Shown here piece after piece: positions 7,714 through 13,817 of a stretch of 21,363 nt of DNA. A program made the position numbers and the translations under genes. Source of the DNA: Onstottus_A sp036505875 (GTDB lineage Bacteria > Acidobacteriota > Blastocatellia > UBA7656). A model generated the notes under the pieces. It was given only the letters and a program-made list of their open reading frames with translations. It was not told the DNA's origin and ran no database searches. Numbering within the stretch: the stretch's first letter is position 1; each line of letters begins with the position of its first letter. The stretch spans positions 1 to 21,363 of the forward strand of contig DASXSR010000176.1 in assembly GCA_036505875.1 (NCBI GenBank). The letters run 5' to 3'.

Positions 7714-8502
7714 ATGGCTGGCGATGTAATAATCACGGAAGTCCGCGACCGAGTAGCATCACTAACTTTCAACCGGCCGGACAAGCTTAACGCGTTGAGC
7801 ATGGACTTGATTGAGAAGTCGATCGAGACGCTGACAGCCTGGAGCAGCGATTCGGAGGTCGGCTGTGTAGTCGTGACTGGCGCGGGTCGAGCTTTTTGCG
7901 CGGGCGGCGACGTTTCGACTATGGCTCGCGACGAGAGCGAGTCGCTCGAGCAAAAGATCGACCGGTTGCGACATATGCAACAGCTTAGCTGGTTGCTCTA
8001 TAACATGCCGAAGGTTACCATCGCGGCGGTGAACGGGTTCGCGATGGGAGCAGGACTCGGCGTCTGTTTGTCTTGCGACCTTCGTATCGCTTCCGATCAA
8101 GCTCGGTTCGGCACCGCTTATGCGAAGGTGGGTTACGGCGGAGACTTCGGAACGACCTGGCTGTTGACTCATTACGCCGGCGGCCCGAAGGCGAAAGAGT
8201 TGTTTTTTCTTTCGGACATCGTCGACGCAGACGAAGCTCATCGGCTTGGCTTGGTGAATCGGGTTGTTGCTCACGACTCTCTCAAATCCTCCGTTGAAGA
8301 GATCGCTTCTCGAATCGCGCACGGTCCGCTAACGAGCTATCGCTACATGAAGGCGAACGTGAATCTGGCTCCCACAGCCGATTTCAGGGCTATGCTCGAT
8401 CGGGAAGCCGAGACTCATATGCGCTGCTCTATGACCGAGGATCATCGGGAAGGCGTTCGCGCGTTTATGGAAAAACGGGAGCCGAGGTTTGTAGGGAGGT
8501 GA
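7714..8502 (+). CDS. Crotonase-superfamily protein, paralogue 3 (PaaG/dienoyl-CoA-isomerase-like active site)
   Basis: 262-residue crotonase-fold enzyme; start ATG7714 with GAGAGG at 7703-7708. Oxyanion-hole segments are FCAGGDVSTM (61-70) and NGFAMGAGLG (107-116). Both hydratase acids are missing: Gly116 and Tyr136 sit where rat hydratase has Glu144 and Glu164. Instead Asp144 (VGYGGDFGTTW) lies 28 residues after the first position, where delta3,5-delta2,4-dienoyl-CoA isomerase has Asp204 and PaaG-type isomerases keep an Asp. An acyl-CoA isomerase is therefore more likely than a hydratase (inference). It is the first gene of a plus-strand run with paralogue 4, the amidase and the cytosine deaminase, and has its own extended -10 promoter. 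Confidence 0.9.
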   Translation: MAGDVIITEVRDRVASLTFNRPDKLNALSMDLIEKSIETLTAWSSDSEVGCVVVTGAGRAFCAGGDVSTMARDESESLEQKIDRLRHMQQLSWLLYNMPKVTIAAVNGFAMGAGLGVCLSCDLRIASDQARFGTAYAKVGYGGDFGTTWLLTHYAGGPKAKELFFLSDIVDADEAHRLGLVNRVVAHDSLKSSVEEIASRIAHGPLTSYRYMKANVNLAPTADFRAMLDREAETHMRCSMTEDHREGVRAFMEKREPRFVGR

Positions 8503-8518
8503 ACGGAACCAAATCAAA

Positions 8519-8579
8519 CACAAAGACACCAGTCGCCAAACTCTTTTAGGAGACCTGTTTGTCGGTTGGCGCCTTTGTG
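8519..8579. repeat. Imperfect palindrome between crotonase paralogues 3 and 4
   Basis: Nested inverted segments: CACAAAG (8519-8525) pairs with CTTTGTG (8573-8579) and CGCCAA (8534-8539) with TTGGCG (8566-8571). It fills most of the spacer from the stop of paralogue 3 to the GGGAAGG ribosome site of paralogue 4 (8582-8588). It is similar in placement to the spacer palindromes at 1346, 2207 and 9402, but of different sequence. Confidence 0.55.
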
Positions 8580-8592
8580 GCGGGAAGGACAT

Positions 8593-9393
8593 ATGGAATT
8601 TCGCGAGATCATATATTCAAAAGCGAACCGTGTGGCGACGATAACTCTCAACCGGCCCACCAAGCTCAACGCTTACTCGGAGCTCATGATTCACGAGATA
8701 ATCGCGGCGCTCGGCGAAGCGCGCGACGACGACGAAGTGCGCGCCGTCATAATCACCGGGGCCGGGCGAGGTTTCTGCTCGGGCGGGGACATAAGCCGCG
8801 ATTTTCAATACCCGGCGCGCTATCGAGGCCATCGAATGGAAGCGATGCTCGAGATGCGCGAGAACATGCATCGGCTAGTCAATCTGCTTCGCCGGTTCGA
8901 CAAGCCGACCATCGGCGCGGTGAACGGACCGGCAGTCGCGGGCGGGTTGACGCTCGCGTTGTGCTGCGACTTTCGCGTCGCGGCGGAGAGCGCGAAGCTT
9001 GGAGACACGAGTTTGAAATTCGCGCTGATTCCGGACGAAGGCGGCGCTTACTTATTTCCGAAATACATGGGCTTGGAAAACGCGCTCAAGATGTCGCTTT
9101 TCTCCGAGGTCTACGACGCGCGCAAGGCGAAAGAGCTTGGCCTCGTAACAGAAGTAGTGGCGGATGGCGATCTGATGCCGACCGCTCGACGTTGGGCCGA
9201 GAGGCTCGCGGACGGCCCGCCAATCGCGATACGAATTGCGAAGCGGATGATGTATAAACAACAGACTATGGATCTTGAGAACGCGCTGGAGGATGCGGCT
9301 CTCGCGGTTATGGTTACTAACTATTGCGATGATGTGAAGGAAGGCATCGCAGCGTTTCACGAAAAGCGAAAGCCAAGCTTCAAAGGGCGATGA
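8593..9393 (+). CDS. Crotonase-superfamily protein, paralogue 4 (enoyl-CoA isomerase-like)
   Basis: 266-residue crotonase-fold enzyme; start ATG8593 (MEFREIIYSK) with GGGAAGG 4 nt upstream, preferred over the upstream in-frame start that reads through the spacer palindrome. Oxyanion-hole parts are FCSGGDISRD (61-70) and NGPAVAGGLT (111-120). The classical acids are replaced by Thr120 and Ser140, while Asp148 in ALIPDEGGAYLFP sits at the same +28 offset as Asp144 of paralogue 3, as in PaaG-type isomerases. An isomerase function on unsaturated or cyclic acyl-CoA is the best guess. The tail HEKRKPSFKG is shared with the other paralogues. The amidase gene follows after 112 bp that include the TTTGCG repeat. 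Confidence 0.9.
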   Translation: MEFREIIYSKANRVATITLNRPTKLNAYSELMIHEIIAALGEARDDDEVRAVIITGAGRGFCSGGDISRDFQYPARYRGHRMEAMLEMRENMHRLVNLLRRFDKPTIGAVNGPAVAGGLTLALCCDFRVAAESAKLGDTSLKFALIPDEGGAYLFPKYMGLENALKMSLFSEVYDARKAKELGLVTEVVADGDLMPTARRWAERLADGPPIAIRIAKRMMYKQQTMDLENALEDAALAVMVTNYCDDVKEGIAAFHEKRKPSFKGR

Positions 9394-9401
9394 GCTTTTT
9401 C

Positions 9402-9460
9402 TCTTTTGCGACTTTGCGGACCTTTGCATCTTTGCGCGAAACGACCACGCAAAGCGACAG
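9402..9460. repeat. Palindromic intergenic spacer, TTTGCG-type, copy 2
   Basis: Shares the core CTTTGC.TCTTTGCGCGAAA and ACGCAAAGC with the spacer at 1346-1413, and pairs imperfectly with itself (CTTTGCG words against CGCAAAG). It lies between crotonase paralogue 4 and the amidase gene, 31 bp before the amidase ribosome site AGAGGAG (9491-9497). Two copies of one element at gene junctions point to a dispersed family. Confidence 0.6.
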
Positions 9461-9505
9461 GCTCACCGAGGCCCACAAGAAACTAACAACAGAGGAGAAT
9501 TCATA

Positions 9506-10942
9506 GTGTCGTTATCAGACGAAACTGGATGGCTTGACGCGACAGATCTCGCTGAGCTGGTCCGGAAGAAGGAAGTCAAACCCATCGAACTGGTCGACGC
9601 TGCAATCGAGCGCATCGAGCGCGTTAACTCACAACTGAATGCTGTCATAACGCCTATGTTTGATCAGGCGCGCGCCGCGGCAAAAGGCAAGTTGCCGGAC
9701 GGGCCATTCACCGGCGTTCCGTTTCTGCTCAAAGATCTGCTCGCCGCTTACGCCGGAGTGCCGATGACTTCCGGCTCCGGATTCACGCGCGATCTGGTTC
9801 CTGATCACGACAGCGAGTTGGTAGCGAGATACAAGCGCGCGGGTCTGGTCATCCTCGGGAAGACCAACACGCCTGAATTCGGCATCTTGCCAACAACCGA
9901 GCCCGCGCTGTTTGGTCCGACTCGAAACCCCTGGGACACAACTCGCGCGACTGGCGGCTCGAGCGGAGGCTCGGCTGCGGCAGTTGCGTCTGGGATGGTC
10001 CCGTTCGCGCACGGCAACGACGGCGGAGGCTCGATTCGAATCCCCTCCTCGTGCTGCGGATTGTTTGGAATGAAGCCTACGCGCGCGCGCAACCCGCTCG
10101 GGCCCGACTTTGGCGATATGTTCAGCGGTCTAGTGGCGGAGCACGCGTTGACTCGTTCGGTGCGTGACAGCGCTGCGCTGCTCGATGCGACATCCGGCCC
10201 GGATGTGGGAGACCCGTATTGGGCGCCTCCGCCCTCAGGTCCCTTTCTCAAAGAGGTCGGCGGCGATCCCGGCAAGTTGCGCATCGCGTTCACGACATCG
10301 GCGCCGAACCGAATACCCGTTCATTCCGATTGCGTGCGCGCCACGCACGATGCCGCGAAGTTGTGCAGTGATCTCGGTCACGAAGTCGCGGAGGCTGCTC
10401 CACGCATTGATGAAGATTCGATGGCGCCGATGTTCATGGCCGTGTGGTCATCGGGTTGCGCGTGGACGATCGACGGCATGGCGCGCTTGTTGAATCGCAA
10501 GCCGAAGGCCGAACACTTCGAACCGGGCACGTGGGCGCTTTACCAAATGGGCTACCAGCAAACCGGGCCCGCTTATCTGATGGCGCTTCAGTGGATGCAG
10601 GCGACCTCGCGGGTGATCGCGCGGTTCATGCTTGACTACGACGTGTGGCTGACGCCGACTCTTGGAGAGCCTCCGCTTCCGTTGGGCAGTTTCGATGCGA
10701 CGCCGGACGATCCAGTCGCTGGAATGAGGCGGGCTGTGCAATTTGTGCCGTTCACTCCGATCTGCAACATGACCGGGCAGCCGGCGATGTCCGTCCCGCT
10801 GTTTTGGAATGAAGAAGGTTTGCCGATTGGAACTCACTTCGTCGGGCGTTTCGGCGATGAAGCGACGCTGTTCAGACTCGCGGCTCAGCTTGAGGAGGCG
10901 CGTCCGTGGGCTGGTCGCCGACCGACGGCGAGCGCGGCGTAG
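9506..10942 (+). CDS. Amidase-signature family hydrolase
   Basis: 478-residue Ser-cisSer-Lys amidase acting on a carboxamide or cyclic amide in the cytoplasm (no signal peptide). The triad is visible: Lys76 in PFLLKDL, cis-Ser152 in TGGSSGGSAAAVA and nucleophile Ser176 in GGGSIRIPSS, with the standard 24-residue spacing. The overall layout recalls 6-aminohexanoate-cyclic-dimer hydrolase (NylA)-like amidases and not GatA; there are no gatB/gatC genes here. The start is GTG9506 with AGAGGAG 8 nt upstream. The TAG stop (10940-10942) is part of a REP-like element, GTAGCACAGA. A cytosine deaminase gene follows 31 bp later, suggesting joint use in nitrogen salvage from amides and bases (inference). 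The substrate is unknown. Confidence 0.93.
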   Translation: MSLSDETGWLDATDLAELVRKKEVKPIELVDAAIERIERVNSQLNAVITPMFDQARAAAKGKLPDGPFTGVPFLLKDLLAAYAGVPMTSGSGFTRDLVPDHDSELVARYKRAGLVILGKTNTPEFGILPTTEPALFGPTRNPWDTTRATGGSSGGSAAAVASGMVPFAHGNDGGGSIRIPSSCCGLFGMKPTRARNPLGPDFGDMFSGLVAEHALTRSVRDSAALLDATSGPDVGDPYWAPPPSGPFLKEVGGDPGKLRIAFTTSAPNRIPVHSDCVRATHDAAKLCSDLGHEVAEAAPRIDEDSMAPMFMAVWSSGCAWTIDGMARLLNRKPKAEHFEPGTWALYQMGYQQTGPAYLMALQWMQATSRVIARFMLDYDVWLTPTLGEPPLPLGSFDATPDDPVAGMRRAVQFVPFTPICNMTGQPAMSVPLFWNEEGLPIGTHFVGRFGDEATLFRLAAQLEEARPWAGRRPTASAA

Positions 10943-10960
10943 CACAGAATTTAGTCTGTG
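10939..10960 (+). repeat. REP-like element overlapping the amidase stop codon
   Basis: GTAG foot (10939-10942) followed by CACAGA (10943-10948), ATTTAG, TCTGTG (10955-10960): a 6-bp perfect hairpin. The TAG of the foot is the stop codon of the amidase gene. The hairpin shares the CAGA/TCTG stem core with the palindrome in ligD (4742-4768), and the GTAG foot with the REPIN at 7572. Confidence 0.6.
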
Positions 10961-10973
10961 TTTTGGAAAAGTA

Positions 10974-11429
10974 ATGAGCGAGGTACTCGACTATCAAGCG
11001 ATGTTGCAGGTTGCGATCGCAGAAGCTCGTCAGGGACTCGCCGAAGATGGCATTCCGATCGGCGCGGCGCTGTTCGACAACCGAGGCAATCTTCTCGGCA
11101 GCGGTCACAATCGCCGCGTGCAAGATGGCGATCCGTCAGCGCACGGCGAGACCGACGCGTTTCGAAACGCGGGCCGACAGCGCGGCTACCGCGACAAAAT
11201 AATGGTGACCACGCTTGCGCCTTGCTGGTACTGCAGCGGTTTGATTCGACAGTTCAAGATCGGAACGGTGGTCGTGGGCGAATCGCTGAATTTCAAGGGC
11301 GGGATCGACTGGCTCCGAGGAATTGGCGTGGAGGTGGTAGACCTCGCGTCACAGGAATGCGTCGAACTCTTGGCTAGCTACATCACCGAGCATCCTGAGA
11401 TTTGGAATGAAGACATCGGAGAGGAATGA
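10974..11429 (+). CDS. Cytosine deaminase, yeast Fcy1-like (CDA-fold nucleobase deaminase)
   Basis: 151-residue zinc deaminase, probably converting cytosine to uracil plus ammonia. Zinc site and catalysis: His57 and Glu59 in SAHGETDAF, Cys84 and Cys87 in APCWYC. It resembles the small yeast enzyme Fcy1 and not bacterial CodA: Asn46 in GHNRR lies 11 residues before the zinc His as in Fcy1 (Asn51/His62), VVGESLNFKGG matches the VVGENVNFKS region, and the C-terminus PEIWNEDIGE matches PQDWFEDIGE including the active-site Asp (here Asp147). The start is ATG10974; the open frame further upstream is only amidase shadow. The ribosome site is weak (GGAA). It lies 31 bp after the amidase gene on the same strand, so translation may be coupled or the gene may use a message read through the REP-like hairpin. 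Confidence 0.9.
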   Translation: MSEVLDYQAMLQVAIAEARQGLAEDGIPIGAALFDNRGNLLGSGHNRRVQDGDPSAHGETDAFRNAGRQRGYRDKIMVTTLAPCWYCSGLIRQFKIGTVVVGESLNFKGGIDWLRGIGVEVVDLASQECVELLASYITEHPEIWNEDIGEE

Positions 11430-11470
11430 ACGGTCGGGCCTTGCGACGACATTGAACCGAGGTAAAGAGG

Positions 11471-11636
11471 ATGGCCGAACGTGTAGCCGAGCAAATCAAA
11501 TCAGACGAAAAGTGCGGCTGGTGTGGCGGTACAGGAGTAATCAAGACGTGGAAATGTAGTGGCCTGTCAAGAGTTCGGATGCTTCGTTGAGACACAGACT
11601 TGTCCAACCTGCAAAGGAAGGAGGTATGTGGGTTGA
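11471..11636 (+). pseudogene. Small DnaJ-type zinc-ribbon protein, frameshifted
   Basis: ATG11471 (GAGG at 11459-11462) encodes MAERVAEQIKSDEKCGWCGG then TGVIKTWKCSGL before an early TGA at 11588. The +1 frame, open from 11541, reads ACQEFGCFVETQTCPTCKGR and RYVG before TGA 11634. Joining the frames at AGTGGCC (about 11558-11564; one extra G) gives a 54-residue protein with three CxxC knuckles (CGWC, CSAC, CPTC) and glycines like the CxxCxGxG ribbon of DnaJ. The two halves look like one gene broken by a single-base insertion: a real lesion, a sequencing/assembly error, or programmed +1 frameshifting. No partner is known; neighbours are the cytosine deaminase upstream and the convergent dienelactone-hydrolase gene. 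Confidence 0.6.
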
Positions 11637-11714
11637 GAGGGCCTATCGATAAGATTGTTGTCGAAACACTGGTCCTTCAAACTCCAAATCCCCTGACGCC
11701 AGCGATTGACTCGC

Positions 11715-12395
11715 TCACTTCAGATGCGCGCCGTAAAACTTTAGCACGCGTTGCCACGCGTCTTTCGCAGCTGCTTCGTTGTAGACTTCAGGCCTCTCAT
11801 TGTTGAAGAACGCGTGATCGGAATCGGGATAGATGTGCATTTCAGCCGATTTGCCTGACGCCTTCAACTGTCGCTCAAGCTCGCGCACCGACTCCGGAGT
11901 GACGAACCCATCGCGCTCAGCATAGAGCCCAAGCACTGGCGCTTGCAGCTTTGCCAAGTCGGGCTTGACGTTCGGATGGCCGCCATAAAAAACCACACAA
12001 GCACCAACTTGTGGGTTTTTCGTCGCGGCATACAGCGAAAGCGCGCCGCCCATGCAGAAACCTACCGTGCCGACTTTATTGCCGGTGGTCGCGTCATGAT
12101 CAACAAGGTATTGAATGGCTCCGCGAAGATCCTTTTCGGCTTCGTCGATTCGCATCGCCATCATCAACTTGCCCGCTTCGTCTGGTGAGGTTGTGCTCTT
12201 TCCGTGATAGAGATCAGGCGCGAGAGCGACGTAGCCGTCAGCCGCGAAGCGGTCGCAGACGTCTTTGATGTGGGGTACCAAACCCCACCACTCTTGAATC
12301 ACCACAACGCCCGGACCTTTGCCCGAAGCCCGAGTTGCCAGATAACCCTCAGTCGTGCGGCCGTCACTCGGAAACGAAACCATCTGCCCTGCCAT
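11715..12395 (-). CDS. Dienelactone hydrolase family alpha/beta-hydrolase
   Basis: 226-residue alpha/beta hydrolase of the carboxymethylenebutenolidase family. All key residues of the classical enzyme are present: Glu36 in IQEWWGL, nucleophile Cys114 in GFCMGG, Asp162 in AERDGFV and His194 in DSDHAFFN, so it is a Cys-Asp-His hydrolase. The start chosen is ATG12395 (MAGQMVSFPS), with GGAGG at 12401-12405; the frame extends 7 codons upstream but has no better ribosome site. Members hydrolyse dienelactones or other esters; with no aromatic ring-cleavage genes here the substrate stays open. It follows the second Skp-like gene by 29 bp on the minus strand, so it may be the tail of the bamA operon. 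Confidence 0.93.
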   Translation of the reverse strand: MAGQMVSFPSDGRTTEGYLATRASGKGPGVVVIQEWWGLVPHIKDVCDRFAADGYVALAPDLYHGKSTTSPDEAGKLMMAMRIDEAEKDLRGAIQYLVDHDATTGNKVGTVGFCMGGALSLYAATKNPQVGACVVFYGGHPNVKPDLAKLQAPVLGLYAERDGFVTPESVRELERQLKASGKSAEMHIYPDSDHAFFNNERPEVYNEAAAKDAWQRVLKFYGAHLK

Positions 12396-12424
12396 GGCAA
12401 CCTCCATCAGGATCAATCATGGTT

Positions 12425-13054
12425 TTATTTCTTAGGCGTAGCAGTTGTTACCGGATTTGCCTTGTTGTATTCGTTGACGAAATCCTGAGTGATGTCGGCG
12501 CGCGGATCGTACCAAAGCACCGTACCTGACTGCACGGCGTTCGCGAGGTCGATCAGCATCACTATGCCGCGTTTGGCGGTGTAGTCTTCGGCGAACTTGC
12601 CCATCTTAGCGGTGACAGGCTCGAGCGCCCTGTCTCGCGCGCGCCCAGCCTCGGCTTGCAGGTCTTCCGTCTTGCGCTGGTATTCCTTCTTCATGCCCTC
12701 GAGGTTCTCCGTCATCTCGGCGATTCGCTGGGCGGACAGCACGCCGCTCTGCGACTTGATGGTCGTTTCAAGCGCGTTAATCTTGTCTGCGAGGCTCTGA
12801 ACTTCTTTCACTCGCGGATCGAATTGCCGGTTCAAACCTTCGATCTTATCTTTGAACTCCGCCACCTTTTCTTGGAACACCGAGGTGTTGATTACACAGA
12901 TCTTTCCTTTGGGAAGCAGCGCCGTCGCCGCCGGCTTTTGCGCGGCGCCACCCGCCGGTCTCTGCGCGGCGCCGGAAGTGGGTTGCTGCGCGAGGGCCAC
13001 GCCTGCGAGCAACTGTAGCGCGAGCGTTGCGATTGCGATCCTTAATACCTTCAT
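12425..13054 (-). CDS. OmpH/Skp-family periplasmic chaperone, paralogue 2
   Basis: 209-residue exported coiled-coil protein; Skp holds unfolded outer-membrane proteins in the periplasm for BamA. A signal peptide is clear (hydrophobic 5-20, cleavage near GVALAQQ). A low-complexity segment with a short tandem repeat (GAAQRPAG, GAAQKPAA; about 27-45) follows, then the Skp start strand KICVINTSVF and a long charged coiled coil (about 60-150), then IVMLIDLANAV and a conserved tail DITQDFVNEYNKANPV. That tail is nearly the same as in the gene upstream, showing tandem duplication. Spacing to the upstream paralogue is 9 bp. The ribosome site is weak. Confidence 0.9.
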   Translation of the reverse strand: MKVLRIAIATLALQLLAGVALAQQPTSGAAQRPAGGAAQKPAATALLPKGKICVINTSVFQEKVAEFKDKIEGLNRQFDPRVKEVQSLADKINALETTIKSQSGVLSAQRIAEMTENLEGMKKEYQRKTEDLQAEAGRARDRALEPVTAKMGKFAEDYTAKRGIVMLIDLANAVQSGTVLWYDPRADITQDFVNEYNKANPVTTATPKK

Positions 13055-13063
13055 AGTTAATCT

Positions 13064-13702
13064 CTACTTACCTAAGGGTTTCTTCTGAGGCGGGGCCGGT
13101 TGGAGTGGAGAAGACGCGGGCGCGCCGCCGGGAACCGGATTCGCCTTGTTATACTCCGCGACGAAATCATCGGTGATGTCCGAGCCGGGATTCCAGTACG
13201 CGAGGGACCCGGTCTGGGCCGCGCCCGCAAGATTGATCACCAGAACTATCCCGCGCTGGCCAGCATAGGTGTTGAGGAATTGGAAGAGCTTATCGCGCAC
13301 CGGCTTGGTTTGCGCGTCGATAGTCCGGTCGTAATCGGCTTTCGCATCCTCATAATCACGGGTAGCCTTCTTCTTCAAGTCCTCATAATTCCTCTGCAAC
13401 TCTTGGCATTTGTCAGCCGTCAACTGCGGGCATTTGACTTGAATGTCGTTCTCCATCTGCTTCAGTTGAGTCTCCATGGCTTGGAGCTGCTGATAACGAG
13501 GCTGGAATTGCTTTTCGACCGCGTCGTATTTCTGCTTCAGCTCGCCGATACCCTGTGGAAATGCCTGGGTGTTGACGACAGCGATCTTGCCATCGGGCAA
13601 GGCAGCGCCGAGCCCCGCCTGGGTCGCCTGCTGCGCCGATGCCCCGACAGCTGCGAGCGCTAGTGTCATCGCTGCAAAAGCAGCCAACTTAATCTTAAAC
13701 AT
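13064..13702 (-). CDS. OmpH/Skp-family periplasmic chaperone, paralogue 1
   Basis: 212-residue exported Skp-like chaperone. Signal peptide 1-23 (ends VGASAQQ); KIAVVNTQAF marks the first strand of the trimer body; a coiled coil rich in Gln/Lys/Glu spans about 52-140; then IVLVINLAGAA and DITDDFVAEYNKANPV, followed by a Pro/Ala-rich basic tail. Cys91 and Cys99 (KCPQLTADKC) sit near the middle of the coil, roughly where the hairpin tip would be, and could form a disulphide; paralogue 2 lacks them. AGGAG precedes ATG13702. It lies 115 bp downstream of bamA with its own extended -10 promoter, in the classical bamA-skp order. Confidence 0.92.
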   Translation of the reverse strand: MFKIKLAAFAAMTLALAAVGASAQQATQAGLGAALPDGKIAVVNTQAFPQGIGELKQKYDAVEKQFQPRYQQLQAMETQLKQMENDIQVKCPQLTADKCQELQRNYEDLKKKATRDYEDAKADYDRTIDAQTKPVRDKLFQFLNTYAGQRGIVLVINLAGAAQTGSLAYWNPGSDITDDFVAEYNKANPVPGGAPASSPLQPAPPQKKPLGK

Positions 13703-13768
13703 ACAAACTCCTGTCTACGGATTGAGCCACGCCGACGGTGGGCGTCAGCGGCTGATTGCGAAGCGTTC

Positions 13769-13777
13769 ATTATAACA
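13769..13777 (-). promoter_or_regulatory. Extended -10 promoter for the skp-like pair
   Basis: On the minus strand TGTTATAAT gives a perfect TATAAT (13774-13769) with an extended -10 TG. TTGTTT lies 20 bp upstream, too far for a standard -35. The leader to ATG13702 would be about 60 nt. It would let the chaperone genes be expressed apart from bamA. Confidence 0.55.
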
Positions 13778-13817
13778 GCACCGCTCGATGTTTAAAACAA
13801 GAAACTCGAATTCGGGG

